In this document: positions 44,084 through 53,462 of the stretch, one piece after another
How the letters are laid out: the number at the start of each line of letters is the position of its first letter
Numbering within the stretch: the stretch's first letter is position 1
From: CAWBJO01 sp963789175
Lineage (GTDB): Bacteria > Pseudomonadota > Alphaproteobacteria > Rhizobiales > Aestuariivirgaceae
NCBI GenBank assembly: GCA_963789175.1
Contig: CAWBJO010000005.1
Location: forward strand, 157,777-221,776
DNA length: 64,000 nucleotides
Direction of reading: 5' to 3'
Translations under genes and position numbers: made by a program
Notes under the pieces: model-generated
What the model was told of the DNA's origin: nothing
Databases searched by the model: none
The model's input: only the letters and a program-made list of their open reading frames with translations

Positions 44084-45667
44084 ATGTCGATCAACTTGAC
44101 TGTACCCAACCTATCGGAGCTCAAGCCGCGGATCACGGTGTTCGGCGTCGGCGGCGCCGGCGGCAACGCCGTCAACAACATGATCGAGTCCGGTTTGGAA
44201 GGCGTCGAGTTCGTCATCGCCAACACCGATGCCCAGGCCATGCAGCACAATGCCGCCCAGCGCCGCATCCAAATGGGCACCGCACTGACGCAAGGGCTCG
44301 GGGCCGGCTCGCAGCCGCAGGTCGGCGCGGCCGCCGCGGAAGAGGCGCTGCCGGAGATCATGGATCATCTTGCCGGCGCCCACATGGTCTTCATCACCGC
44401 CGGAATGGGCGGCGGCACCGGAACCGGCGCCGCGCCGGTCATCGCGCGCGCCTCGAAGGAGCAGGGGATCCTCACCGTCGGCGTCATCACGAAGCCGTTC
44501 CACTTCGAGGGCCAGCGCCGCATGCTCGCCGCCGAGCGCGGGATCGAGCTGCTCGCCAAGAACGTCGACACGCTGATCGTCATCCCCAACCAGAATCTCT
44601 TCCGCGTCGCCAACGAGAAGACGACCTTCGCCGCCGCCTTCGCCATGGCCGACCAGGTCCTCTATTCCGGCGTTGCGAGCATCACCGAGCTCATGACCAA
44701 GGAAGGGCTCATCAACCTCGACTTCGCCGACGTCCGCGCCATCATGAGCGAGATGGGCAAGGCCATGATGGGCACCGGCGAGGCCACCGGCGAGAAGCGC
44801 GCCATCGAAGCCGCCGAGGCGGCGATTTCCAATCCGCTCCTCGACGACGTCTCCATGCGCGGCGCCCGTGGCCTGCTGATTTCCATCACCGGCGGTCCCG
44901 ACCTCACCCTCTACGAGGTGGACGAGGCGGCGACCCGCATCCGCGAGGAGGTCGATCCGGAAGCGAACATCATTCTCGGCGCGACGTTCGACGACCAGCT
45001 CGAAGGCACCATGCGTGTTTCCGTCGTCGCGACCGGCCTGTCTCAGGAAGCCCTGCCCAAGCCCGAAGCCGACGATATGATTCCCGAGGAGCCGCTCGTC
45101 GAGACGACGCAGTCCAAGCGCGCTCTCTACGGCTTCACCGGCAAGCAGCCCGTGCCGATCAAGAAGCCGGTCGAGGTTCGCCGCACCAAGGCCGGCTCGG
45201 GTATCCTGGCCGCGTCCGACGACGACGGCTACGGTGCCGAGCGCATGTTGGAGAGCGAATTGTCGGATGGCGAATCTGTGCCCCTCGAGTCCGGCCGCGA
45301 TGCGCAGCGTCTGTCGCCGCAGTCGGTTCGCAAGGCGCCGCGCATGCCGTCGATCGACGAATTCCCGCCGCAGGCCCAGCGCCAGATCCAGGCGCAGCAG
45401 ACCCGCATCGGCCAGATTGCCGACCAGTCGAAGCGCAAGGGACTGTTCGAACGTCTGGCGAGCGGCTTGAGCCGGCGCTCCGATACTGCTAACGAACCCA
45501 CCGCGAAGGAGCCAACCATGACGACGAATCCGGCCCAGCGGGCCAAGGCGCGAACCGCCGAAGAGAACAAGACACAGAACGCGCCGCGGCCAGCCGGCCA
45601 GGTGGATCAGGTGCTCGATGACGACCAGCTGGAGATACCGGCTTTTCTGCGCCGCCAGGCGACCTGA
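44084..45667 (+). CDS. ftsZ: Cell division protein FtsZ
   Basis: This 527-residue tubulin-like GTPase forms the Z ring. Signatures are GVGGAGGNAVNNMI, the GTP loop GGGTGTGAAPVIA, NLDFADVRAIM (T7 loop) and GGPDLTLYEVDEAATRI. An unusually long, Pro/Gln/Arg-rich linker of about 170 residues leads to the conserved C-terminal peptide DQLEIPAFLRRQAT that binds FtsA and other partners. Such long linkers are common in Alphaproteobacteria. I chose the ATG at 44084, which gives MSINLTVPNLSELKPRITV. A longer frame from 44003 reads through the promoter region. A strong terminator follows the gene. Confidence 0.96.
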   Translation: MSINLTVPNLSELKPRITVFGVGGAGGNAVNNMIESGLEGVEFVIANTDAQAMQHNAAQRRIQMGTALTQGLGAGSQPQVGAAAAEEALPEIMDHLAGAHMVFITAGMGGGTGTGAAPVIARASKEQGILTVGVITKPFHFEGQRRMLAAERGIELLAKNVDTLIVIPNQNLFRVANEKTTFAAAFAMADQVLYSGVASITELMTKEGLINLDFADVRAIMSEMGKAMMGTGEATGEKRAIEAAEAAISNPLLDDVSMRGARGLLISITGGPDLTLYEVDEAATRIREEVDPEANIILGATFDDQLEGTMRVSVVATGLSQEALPKPEADDMIPEEPLVETTQSKRALYGFTGKQPVPIKKPVEVRRTKAGSGILAASDDDGYGAERMLESELSDGESVPLESGRDAQRLSPQSVRKAPRMPSIDEFPPQAQRQIQAQQTRIGQIADQSKRKGLFERLASGLSRRSDTANEPTAKEPTMTTNPAQRAKARTAEENKTQNAPRPAGQVDQVLDDDQLEIPAFLRRQAT

Positions 45668-45694
45668 ACGATTTTAAAGTGAGGGGGAATGGGC

Positions 45695-45724
45695 AAGCCC
45701 GGCGGTCACAAATCCGCCGGGTTT
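45695..45724 (+). terminator. Strong hairpin terminator after ftsZ
   Basis: AAGCCCGGCGG (45695-45705) and CCGCCGGGTTT (45714-45724) pair as an 11-bp stem with one G-T pair and an 8-base loop. A short T-containing tract follows (TTTGACATTT). It begins 28 bases after the ftsZ stop and most likely ends the dcw transcript, separating it from bamD. Confidence 0.72.
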
Positions 45725-45830
45725 GACATTTCAATGCAGGGTCGGCGGCGCCTCGTGCGGTGGCTGGCGCCGGGCCGGACCTTCGGCTAGAACGTTCATC
45801 CGAAGCAGGATTCACGAACAGGCGGGTGAA

Positions 45831-46760
45831 ATGGACTGCGGCTGGAAACACACGATTTCGCGGACGCTTGCGATCCTGTTCGCCACGGTGGCGCTCGCCG
45901 GCTGTTCGGGCATGTCGCGTCTCCTCGGCGATGGACCGGCGACGCCGCAGCCGACGGCGACCGCGGAACCGTCTGGGGTAGGGGCCGTCAAGGCGGGCGG
46001 TGTGGCGCCCGACCTCGCCGCCGCCGACAATTCCGAGCCGGTCGCCGACCTCTACAACAAGGGCCTGGCCAAGTTGAACTCCGGCGAGTACCGCGCCGCC
46101 GCCAAGCAGTTCGAGGAAGTGGAGCGCCAGCATCCCTATTCGGGCCTCGCCACCAAGGCCATCCTGATGACTGCCTACTCCCAGTACCAGCGCAATTCCT
46201 ACGAGGATGCGATCAACGCGGCCCAGAGGTTCATCACGCTCCATCCCGGCCACAAGGACACGCCCTACGCCTACTATCTGGTTGCGCTCTGCTACTACGA
46301 GCAAATCATGGACGTGAAGCGCGACCAGTCGGTCACCCAGAACGCCCTGAGCTCGCTCGAGGAGGTCAGCCGCCGCTTTCCCGGCACCACCTACGCCCAG
46401 GACGCCGAGGGCAAGGCGGTGCTGGCCCGCGACCATCTGGCCGGCAAGGAGATGGAAGTCGGGCGCTACTACCTCAAGAAGCGCGCCTACGTCGCCGCCA
46501 TCAATCGCTTCAAGTCGGTGATCGTGAACTACCAGACGACGTCGCAGACGCCCGAGGCCCTCTACCGCCTCACCGAGGCCTACTATTCGCTCGGAGTCCA
46601 GTCGGAAGCCCAGACGGCCGCCGCCGTCCTCGGCCACAACTACCCGAGCAGCCAGTGGTACAAGGATGCCTATGGGCTGCTCGCCACCGGCGGCATCGCG
46701 CCGGAGGAGAACAAGGAATCCTGGATCAGCAAGGCGATCCGCAAGGTCACCCCGTTCTAG
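45831..46760 (+). CDS. bamD: Outer membrane assembly lipoprotein BamD
   Basis: This 309-residue BamD (ComL) protein has a lipoprotein signal peptide (hydrophobic LAILFATVALAGC with the lipobox cysteine near residue 25). A Pro/Ala-rich linker leads into tetratricopeptide-like repeats (YNKGLAKLNSGEYRAAAKQF, YSQYQRNSYEDAINAAQRF). It sits at the inner leaflet of the outer membrane and works with BamA to insert beta-barrel proteins. I chose the ATG at 45831 because it gives a proper signal peptide. In many relatives lpxC lies between ftsZ and this gene, and here it does not. Confidence 0.92.
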   Translation: MDCGWKHTISRTLAILFATVALAGCSGMSRLLGDGPATPQPTATAEPSGVGAVKAGGVAPDLAAADNSEPVADLYNKGLAKLNSGEYRAAAKQFEEVERQHPYSGLATKAILMTAYSQYQRNSYEDAINAAQRFITLHPGHKDTPYAYYLVALCYYEQIMDVKRDQSVTQNALSSLEEVSRRFPGTTYAQDAEGKAVLARDHLAGKEMEVGRYYLKKRAYVAAINRFKSVIVNYQTTSQTPEALYRLTEAYYSLGVQSEAQTAAAVLGHNYPSSQWYKDAYGLLATGGIAPEENKESWISKAIRKVTPF

Positions 46761-46790
46761 CGGCGGCCGTTCTCGTTTATAACGCTGCCC

Positions 46791-48449
46791 ATGCTCACGG
46801 CGCTGTCGATCCGGGATATCGTGCTCATCGAGAGGCTTGACCTCGCCCTCGATCAGGGCCTCACGGTCCTGTCGGGGGAGACGGGCGCCGGCAAATCGAT
46901 CCTGCTCGACGCGCTCGGCCTCGCGCTCGGAGCGCGCGGCGACAGCGGCCTCGTCCGCGCCGGAGTCGACAAGGGTGTCGTGACGGCATCCTTCGCCCTG
47001 CCTGGCGACCATCGTGCCCTGCGCCTCCTCGCCGAACAGGGGATCGCGGTCGAGGGCGACCTCGTCGTGCGCCGCATACAGGGCGCCGACGGCAAGTCGC
47101 GCGCCTTCATCAACGACCAGCCGGCCAGCATCGGCCTCCTGCGCCAGCTCGGCATCCGGCTGGCGGAGATCCACGGTCAGCATGACGACCGCGCCCTCGT
47201 AGACGTCGCGAGCCATCGCGACCTTCTCGATGCCTTCGGCGGACTGCAGCCTCTCGCCGCGGCCGCCGGCTTGGCCTGGCGGTCCTGGCAGGAGAAGAGG
47301 GCGGCGGTCGAGGCGCAGCGGGCCAGGGTCGCCAAGGCCGAAGTCGAACGCGAATTCCTCGAGCATTCGGTCGCCGAGCTCGCCAAGCTCGCACCGCGCG
47401 AACGCGAGGAGGAGGAGCTTGCCGAGCGCCGCCAGCTCATGATGCACGCCGAGCAGTTCGCGGGGCTGATCACGGAGGCCGAAAAGGCGCTCGGCGGTTC
47501 GATCGAAGCCGAACTCAATGCGGTCCTGCGCAAGATCGAACGCCGTGCCGGCCAGGCCATGGGAAAGCTCGACGCGCTTGCCGGCGCCCTCGACCGCCTG
47601 CTGATCGAGATCGGCGAGGCGGGCCGGTCGGCTGCCGAGGCCAGTCGCGAATTCGCATTCGATTCGGGCGACCTCGAACGCGCCGAGGAGCGCCTCTTCG
47701 CGCTCCGAGCCGCCGCCCGCAAGCACAAGGTCAAGGTCGACGACCTGCCCGCGACCCTCGAACGCATGACGGGCGAGCTGCAGTCGCTCGTCGATGGCGG
47801 CGGCGTGCTGCGTCGTCTCGAAGCCGAGGAGGATCAGGCGCGCTCTGCTTATGGAGAAGCCGCCGGGAGTCTGAGCGCAGCCCGCCGCGCCGCCGCCGAG
47901 CGCCTCGACACGTCCGTCATGGCCGAGCTGCCGCCCCTGAAGCTCGAGCGCGCCACCTTCCGGACGGTGGTGGAGAGCGACGCGTCGCGCCCGGCCTTGC
48001 ATGGCATCGATCGCGTCGAGTTCATGGTGACCGCCAACCCCGGCCTTCCCGTTGCGCCCTTGGTCAAGGTGGCGTCGGGCGGCGAGCTCGCCCGCTTCAT
48101 GCTCGCTCTCAAGGTCGTGCTGGCCGCGCGCGGCTCGGCGCCGACCCTCATCTTCGACGAAATAGACACGGGAGTGGGAGGGGCGACGGCCGACGCGATG
48201 GGCTTGCGCCTGTCGCGGCTCGCCGCCGGGCTGCAGGTCGTCTGCGTCACCCATTCCCCCCAGGTCGCCGCACGCGCCGACCACCATTTGCTGATCTCGA
48301 AATCGGAGGCCAAGGCCCGCATGGTCACCCGCGTCGTGCCGCTCGCCCCCGGCAGCCGCCGCGAGGAGATCGCCCGCATGCTGTCGGGCTCGCAGGTCAC
48401 GGACGAAGCTCGGGCCCAGGCCGACCGGCTTCTCGCCAAGGCGAGCTGA
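46791..48449 (+). CDS. recN: DNA repair protein RecN
   Basis: This 552-residue SMC-like ATPase acts early in double-strand break repair. It has Walker A SGETGAGKSILLDALGLAL near residue 30, central coiled-coil arms (about 150-360), and the C-terminal SGGELARFMLALK signature with LIFDEIDTGVGG (Walker B) and VTHSPQVAARADHH. Length is normal. It follows bamD by 30 bases and precedes ligA by one base. No LexA-type box was recognised in the short spacer. Confidence 0.95.
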   Translation: MLTALSIRDIVLIERLDLALDQGLTVLSGETGAGKSILLDALGLALGARGDSGLVRAGVDKGVVTASFALPGDHRALRLLAEQGIAVEGDLVVRRIQGADGKSRAFINDQPASIGLLRQLGIRLAEIHGQHDDRALVDVASHRDLLDAFGGLQPLAAAAGLAWRSWQEKRAAVEAQRARVAKAEVEREFLEHSVAELAKLAPREREEEELAERRQLMMHAEQFAGLITEAEKALGGSIEAELNAVLRKIERRAGQAMGKLDALAGALDRLLIEIGEAGRSAAEASREFAFDSGDLERAEERLFALRAAARKHKVKVDDLPATLERMTGELQSLVDGGGVLRRLEAEEDQARSAYGEAAGSLSAARRAAAERLDTSVMAELPPLKLERATFRTVVESDASRPALHGIDRVEFMVTANPGLPVAPLVKVASGGELARFMLALKVVLAARGSAPTLIFDEIDTGVGGATADAMGLRLSRLAAGLQVVCVTHSPQVAARADHHLLISKSEAKARMVTRVVPLAPGSRREEIARMLSGSQVTDEARAQADRLLAKAS

Positions 48450-48450
48450 C

Positions 48451-50574
48451 ATGGCGCGCGCCGCGAAGCAGGCAACCCCCGTCGACCGCCTGACGCCCAA
48501 GGAGGCGGAGAAGGAGGCCGGACGGCTCGGCGAGGAGCTCGCCGCCCACGACCGCCGCTACTATCAGGACGACGCGCCGAGCATTTCCGATGCCGACTAC
48601 GATGCGAAGCGGCGCAGGCTCGAGGCCATCGAGGCGCGCTTTCCCGACCTCGCCAGGCCCAACTCGCCGTCGCACAAGGTCGGCGCGGCCCCGCTTGCCA
48701 AGTTCGGCAAGGTCCGCCACCGGGTCCCGATGCTGTCGCTCGCCAACGCCTTTTCGGCCGACGACGTTGCGGAGTTCGTGCAGCGCGTCCGCCGCTTCCT
48801 CCAGCTCGGCGACGGAGGCAAGGTGGAGTTCACGGCGGAGCCGAAGATCGACGGTCTGTCCATCTCGCTGCGCTACGAGAACGGCTCGCTCGTCGAGGCG
48901 GCGACGCGCGGCGACGGCTTCGAAGGCGAGAACGTCACCGCCAATGTGCGGACGATCGCCGACGTTCCCCACAAGCTCAAGGGCAGGAACCTTCCCCGCG
49001 CCATCGACGTGCGCGGTGAAATCTACATGAGCCAGGAGGCGTTCCTCCGCCTCAACGCCCAGCAGGAGAAGGCCGGCGACCGCCTGTTCGCCAATCCCCG
49101 CAATGCCGCTGCCGGGAGTCTCCGCCAGCTCGATCCCGCCATCACCGCGGCGCGGCCGCTCGGCTTCTTCTGTTATGGGTGGGGCGAGGCCGATCCCTTG
49201 CCCGGCGACACCCAGTGGGACGTCGTCCAGGCCTTCAAGGGCTGGGGCCTGCCCGTCAATCCGATGATGATCCGGGCCGCGTCGCTCAATGATCTCCTCG
49301 CCCACCACAAGACGGTCGAAACGGAACGGGCCGGGCTCGGCTACGACATCGACGGCGTCGTCTACAAGGTGAACCGCCTCGACTTCCAGGAGCGTCTCGG
49401 CTTCGTCTCCCGCGCCCCCCGCTGGGGGCTCGCCCATAAGTTTGCGGCCGAGAAGGCGATGACGATATTGCAGGACATCGAGATCCAGGTGGGCCGCACC
49501 GGCGCCCTGACGCCGGTGGCGCGGTTGAAGCCGATCACCGTCGGCGGCGTCGTCGTCCAGAACGCCACGCTGCACAACGAGGACGAGATCGCCCGCAAGG
49601 ACGTCCGCCTGGGGGATACGGTCATCCTGCAGCGGGCCGGCGACGTGATCCCGCAAATCCTCGGCGTCGTTCCCGAGAAACGGCCGAAGGAGGCGCGTCC
49701 ATACAAATTTCCGGACCGCTGTCCGGTCTGCAATAGCCACGCCGTGCGGGAGACCAACCCGAAGACCGGCAAGCTCGACGTCGTCCGGCGGTGCACGGGC
49801 GGGCTCGTCTGTCCGGCTCAGAGAGTTGAACGGCTGCGACACTTCGCGTCCCGTCTCGCCTTCGACATCGAGGGCCTGGGAGACAAGATCATCCGCGAAT
49901 TCCATGACGACGGCCTTTTGAAGTCGCCGCCCGACGTCTTCACCCTGGCCGCGCGGGACCGGAACGCGCCGACGCCGCTGCGCGAGCGCGAAGGCTGGGG
50001 GGAGCAGAGTGCCCAGAACCTCTTCGCCGCCATCGAGGCCCGCCGCAGGATTCCCCTTGACCGCTTCATCTATTCGCTCGGCATTCCGCATGTCGGGGAG
50101 ACGACGGCGCGCTTGCTCGCCCGCGCCTATGACACGGTCGAGCACTTCATCGACGAGATGCGCAAGGCCGCCAAGTCGCGCGACGGCGACGCCTATCGCG
50201 AGCTCACCAGCCACGACGGCATCGGCGACATCATGGCCGAGGCCATCGCCGAGTTCTTCGCCGAAAGGCACAACATCGAGGTGGTGGAGAAACTCCTGAA
50301 GCAGGTGACCGTCAATCCGCTGCCGCGCGTCAGGACGACGTCGCCCGTGTCCGGCAAGACCGTCGTGTTCACGGGCTCGCTCGAGCAGATGACTCGGGAA
50401 GAGGCGAAATCCATGGCCGAGCGGCTTGGCGCCAAGGTGTCCGGTTCCGTCTCGAAGAAGACCGATCTCGTCGTCGCCGGTCCCGGGGCCGGCTCGAAGC
50501 TCAAGGATGCCGAGAAGCTCGGCATCGAGGTGATCGATGAGGCCGAATGGCTCCGCCGCGCCGGCCGGGCGTGA
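48451..50574 (+). CDS. ligA: NAD-dependent DNA ligase
   Basis: This 707-residue ligase seals nicks during replication and repair using NAD+. It reads domain Ia (YYQDDAPSISDADYD, binding NMN), the adenylation site EPKIDGLSISLRYENG with the catalytic lysine, an OB fold, a four-cysteine zinc finger (CPVCNSHAV...RRCTGGLVCPAQ), helix-hairpin-helix repeats and a C-terminal BRCT domain (about 628-707, GKTVVFTGSLEQMTREEAK). The start is ATG at 48451, one base after recN. Complete and of normal length. Confidence 0.96.
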   Translation: MARAAKQATPVDRLTPKEAEKEAGRLGEELAAHDRRYYQDDAPSISDADYDAKRRRLEAIEARFPDLARPNSPSHKVGAAPLAKFGKVRHRVPMLSLANAFSADDVAEFVQRVRRFLQLGDGGKVEFTAEPKIDGLSISLRYENGSLVEAATRGDGFEGENVTANVRTIADVPHKLKGRNLPRAIDVRGEIYMSQEAFLRLNAQQEKAGDRLFANPRNAAAGSLRQLDPAITAARPLGFFCYGWGEADPLPGDTQWDVVQAFKGWGLPVNPMMIRAASLNDLLAHHKTVETERAGLGYDIDGVVYKVNRLDFQERLGFVSRAPRWGLAHKFAAEKAMTILQDIEIQVGRTGALTPVARLKPITVGGVVVQNATLHNEDEIARKDVRLGDTVILQRAGDVIPQILGVVPEKRPKEARPYKFPDRCPVCNSHAVRETNPKTGKLDVVRRCTGGLVCPAQRVERLRHFASRLAFDIEGLGDKIIREFHDDGLLKSPPDVFTLAARDRNAPTPLREREGWGEQSAQNLFAAIEARRRIPLDRFIYSLGIPHVGETTARLLARAYDTVEHFIDEMRKAAKSRDGDAYRELTSHDGIGDIMAEAIAEFFAERHNIEVVEKLLKQVTVNPLPRVRTTSPVSGKTVVFTGSLEQMTREEAKSMAERLGAKVSGSVSKKTDLVVAGPGAGSKLKDAEKLGIEVIDEAEWLRRAGRA

Positions 50575-50651
50575 GGTCTTGCATCCATACAACTTCACCG
50601 GCGACAACCGCGGGTTCCTTTTGTTAAACGGGCGCCGGCGATGGAGTGCGC

Positions 50652-51350
50652 ATGTCTGATGGATGGGGCAGGGAGTTTCTTCGCGGACTTCGGGAAATTT
50701 TCCCCGTATTGGTCGCCGCTTTCCCCATCGGCCTCCTATGGGGCGCGCTTGCGGTCAAAAAGGGATTCACGATCGGTGAGGCGACGCTGGCAAGCGCTCT
50801 CGTCTTCGCCGGCTCGCTGCAGTTCGTCGCTCTCGATCTCTGGACCAATCCCGCACCGTGGATGCTCCTCGGCGTCACCGCGTTCATCGTGAACCTGCGC
50901 CACGTGCTCATGGGGGCGTCCCTGTCGCGGCACGTGGCGTCGTTTCCGAAGGCGAGCCTGCCGTTCGTCTACTTTCTCCTCGTCGACGAGGCATGGGCGT
51001 TCGCAGAGCGGAGGGCTTTGCGCGAGACGTTGACCTTGCCCTACTACCTGGGGCTTACCGCGCCCATGCTGGTCAACTGGATCGCCGCGACGCTTCTCGG
51101 CGCGGCGGTGGGCCTCGTCATCGGCGATCCCGCGGTATACGGCCTCGACCTCGCCTTCGCGTCCATGTTCATCGCCATCCTCGCCGGTTTCTGGAAAGGC
51201 TCTCGCACGGCGGTCATCCTCGGAAGCTCGGCACTGGCCGCCGTTGCCGTGAAACACTTCGTACCCGGTGCCTGGTACATCGTCGCCGGCGGATTGGCGG
51301 GGGTTCTCGCCGCCGTGGCCATGGCGGATGGTGAGGAGGCAGCCGCATGA
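50652..51350 (+). CDS. azlC: AzlC-family branched-chain amino acid exporter, large subunit
   Basis: This 232-residue membrane protein has about six or seven helices with AFPIGLLWGALAVKKG, SLQFVALDLW and FIVNLRHVLMGASLSRH, typical of AzlC/YgaZ. With AzlD it exports branched-chain amino acids or analogues such as azaleucine. I chose the ATG at 50652, which has GGAG just upstream. A GTG six bases earlier would add two residues. It overlaps azlD by four bases (ATGA). Confidence 0.9.
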   Translation: MSDGWGREFLRGLREIFPVLVAAFPIGLLWGALAVKKGFTIGEATLASALVFAGSLQFVALDLWTNPAPWMLLGVTAFIVNLRHVLMGASLSRHVASFPKASLPFVYFLLVDEAWAFAERRALRETLTLPYYLGLTAPMLVNWIAATLLGAAVGLVIGDPAVYGLDLAFASMFIAILAGFWKGSRTAVILGSSALAAVAVKHFVPGAWYIVAGGLAGVLAAVAMADGEEAAA

Positions 51351-51652
51351 GCTCCGCTGCCGCGACCCTGGCCGCCGTACTGGCGATGGCGGCGGCGACG
51401 TATTTCACGCGCGCTGCCGGCTTCCTGTTCATGCAGCGTATCCGGATCCGCGGCCGGATGAAGGCCGGGCTCGATGCCCTGCCGCCGGCGATCCTCATGG
51501 CCGTGATCGCGCCGACGGTGTTCGCCACCGGCGCTGCCGAGACCCTGGCGTCGGCCGCCGCCGCGCTGGCGGCAATGCTTCGCGTGCCGCTTATCGTCGT
51601 GGTGTTGACGGGAGTGGTGAGCGTCGTCGTCCTGCGGTGGCTTACCGGCTGA
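51347..51652 (+). CDS. azlD: AzlD-family branched-chain amino acid exporter, small subunit
   Basis: This 101-residue protein has three to four membrane helices and the AzlD/YgaH pattern (AAATYFTRAAGFLFM, LDALPPAILMAVIAPTVF). It is the partner of AzlC and is translationally coupled to it. The 3' end overlaps the convergent aminopeptidase gene by 11 bases. Confidence 0.9.
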   Translation: MSSAAATLAAVLAMAAATYFTRAAGFLFMQRIRIRGRMKAGLDALPPAILMAVIAPTVFATGAAETLASAAAALAAMLRVPLIVVVLTGVVSVVVLRWLTG

Positions 51653-53462
51653 TCGGTGCCGTCGCGGCCTCGAGCCAGCGGGCGTCGTCGCCGGAGAGGA
51701 GCGGACCGATCTCCCGCCCGACCCGCGCATGATAGTCGTTGAGCCATCTGAGCTCGTCGTCGCGCAGCAATGGAACGTCGATGAGCCGACGGTCGATGGG
51801 CGCGAGCGTCAGCGTCTCGAAGCCCATCATCGGCCGATCGCCGCCCGCGATGTCTTTCGCCGCCTCGACCAGGATCAGGTTCTCGATGCGAATGCCGTAG
51901 GCGTCTTCCTTGTAGTAGCCGGGCTCGTTCGACAGGATCATTCCGGGCTCGAGCGGTGTGCGGTCGGATTTGTTGATCCGTGCCGGCCCCTCGTGGACGG
52001 ACAGGTAGCTGCCGACGCCGTGCCCGGTGCCATGATCGTAGTCGCGGCCCGATTGCCAGAGTGCTTGGCGCGCCAGGATGTCGATCTGGCTTCCCGTCGT
52101 GCCGACGGGGAACCGCACCGTCGAGACGCCGATCATGCCCTTGAGGACCCGCGTGAACCGATCCTTCATTTCGGGCGTCGGCTCGCCGACGATGACGGTG
52201 CGCGTGATGTCGGTGGTGCCGTCCTGGTACTGGCCGCCGGAATCGATGAGGAAGATCTCGTTCATGCCGAGCTTGCGATCCGAGCCGCGGTTGACCCGGT
52301 AGTGGGGCAGGGCGGCGTGCGGGCCGGCGCCGGCGATCGCCTCGAAGGACAGGTCCTTGAGCGCGCCCGTGGCATGGCGGAATTCTTCGAGCTTCTCGGC
52401 GACGGCGATCTCCGTAAGCTTACCCTTCGGCGCCGTGGCCTCGAGCCAGCGTAGGAATCGCGCCATGGCCGAACCGTCGCGGCGATGCGCCGCCCGCATG
52501 CCTTCCTGCTCGACGGCATTCTTGCGCGCCTTCGGAAGGACGCAGGGATCGATCCCGTGAACGATCTCCGCACCTGCGCCCTTCAGCGCCGATGCGATTC
52601 GCTCCGGCGTATTGGCGGGATCGATCAGCACTCTTGCTTTCGCCTTGCCGAGGGCCTCGAGGATCGGGATCACGCGATCCGTCTGGTGGACCGTGGCCAC
52701 GGAGGCGAGATGGTCGACGACGTCCTCCGGCACGCGCCGCGGGTCGATGAACACGTCGGCCTTGCCGGCGCGGCGCACGATGGCCTGGGCGAGCACGACC
52801 GGCGTGAACGGCACGTCGCGGCCGCGAATGTTGAAAAGCCATGACACCGAATCGGGAAGGGTGAGGATCGCCGCATCGACCCCCTGCGCCTCGAGGCTCT
52901 TCGTGATCTCGGCGAGCTTGTCGTCCGACGGCCGGCCGGCGAACTGGGTCGGCTGGACCTCGATCGGCTCCGACGGCCTCGACGGCTGGTCACTCCACAC
53001 GGCATCGAGAGGGCTGATCTCCGCCGCTTTCAGGACTGCTGCGGCCTTCGCCACGGCCTTTTCGTATCGCTGCACCTGGTCGCCGGTGAGGAGCCAGGGG
53101 TCGTAGCCGAGGACCTGGCCTTTCGTAAGGTTTTTCTCGAGCCACGCCGGGGGCGGCTCCTCGATGAGATGGAGCGGCGTGAAGATGTCGAGGTCGACCT
53201 GCTCGCGCACCTGGATAGTGTAGCGTCCGTCGACGAAGATGGCCGCCCGGTCGGGAAGGATGATCGCCGTTCCCCAGGAGCCTGCGAAACCCGTTAACCA
53301 GCGCAGCCGTTCGGCATAGGGAGCGACCGAGTCGCCCTGGAACTCGTCCTGGCGGGGAATGATGAAACCGTCGAGCCCTTGTCGCTTGAGCTCGCCCCGG
53401 AAGGCCGCCACCCGGGTTGCCGTTGCGGCAGTCTCCGAGGGGCTGTCGAATTTCTGAAGCAT
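51642..53462 (-). CDS. Aminopeptidase P family protein (M24B Xaa-Pro)
   Basis: This 606-residue cytoplasmic metallopeptidase removes N-terminal residues that precede proline. Two creatinase-like N-terminal domains (about 20-310) precede the pita-bread catalytic domain. The dinuclear metal ligands are visible: aspartates in LIDSGGQYQDGTTDITR, the histidine in GHGVGSYLSVHEGP, and glutamates in SNEPGYY and RIENLILV. I chose the ATG at 53462, giving MLQKFDSPSETA. The 51-residue upstream extension has irregular composition. Length fits the long bacterial and eukaryotic XPNPEP-type proteins. Confidence 0.92.
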   Translation of the reverse strand: MLQKFDSPSETAATATRVAAFRGELKRQGLDGFIIPRQDEFQGDSVAPYAERLRWLTGFAGSWGTAIILPDRAAIFVDGRYTIQVREQVDLDIFTPLHLIEEPPPAWLEKNLTKGQVLGYDPWLLTGDQVQRYEKAVAKAAAVLKAAEISPLDAVWSDQPSRPSEPIEVQPTQFAGRPSDDKLAEITKSLEAQGVDAAILTLPDSVSWLFNIRGRDVPFTPVVLAQAIVRRAGKADVFIDPRRVPEDVVDHLASVATVHQTDRVIPILEALGKAKARVLIDPANTPERIASALKGAGAEIVHGIDPCVLPKARKNAVEQEGMRAAHRRDGSAMARFLRWLEATAPKGKLTEIAVAEKLEEFRHATGALKDLSFEAIAGAGPHAALPHYRVNRGSDRKLGMNEIFLIDSGGQYQDGTTDITRTVIVGEPTPEMKDRFTRVLKGMIGVSTVRFPVGTTGSQIDILARQALWQSGRDYDHGTGHGVGSYLSVHEGPARINKSDRTPLEPGMILSNEPGYYKEDAYGIRIENLILVEAAKDIAGGDRPMMGFETLTLAPIDRRLIDVPLLRDDELRWLNDYHARVGREIGPLLSGDDARWLEAATAPISR

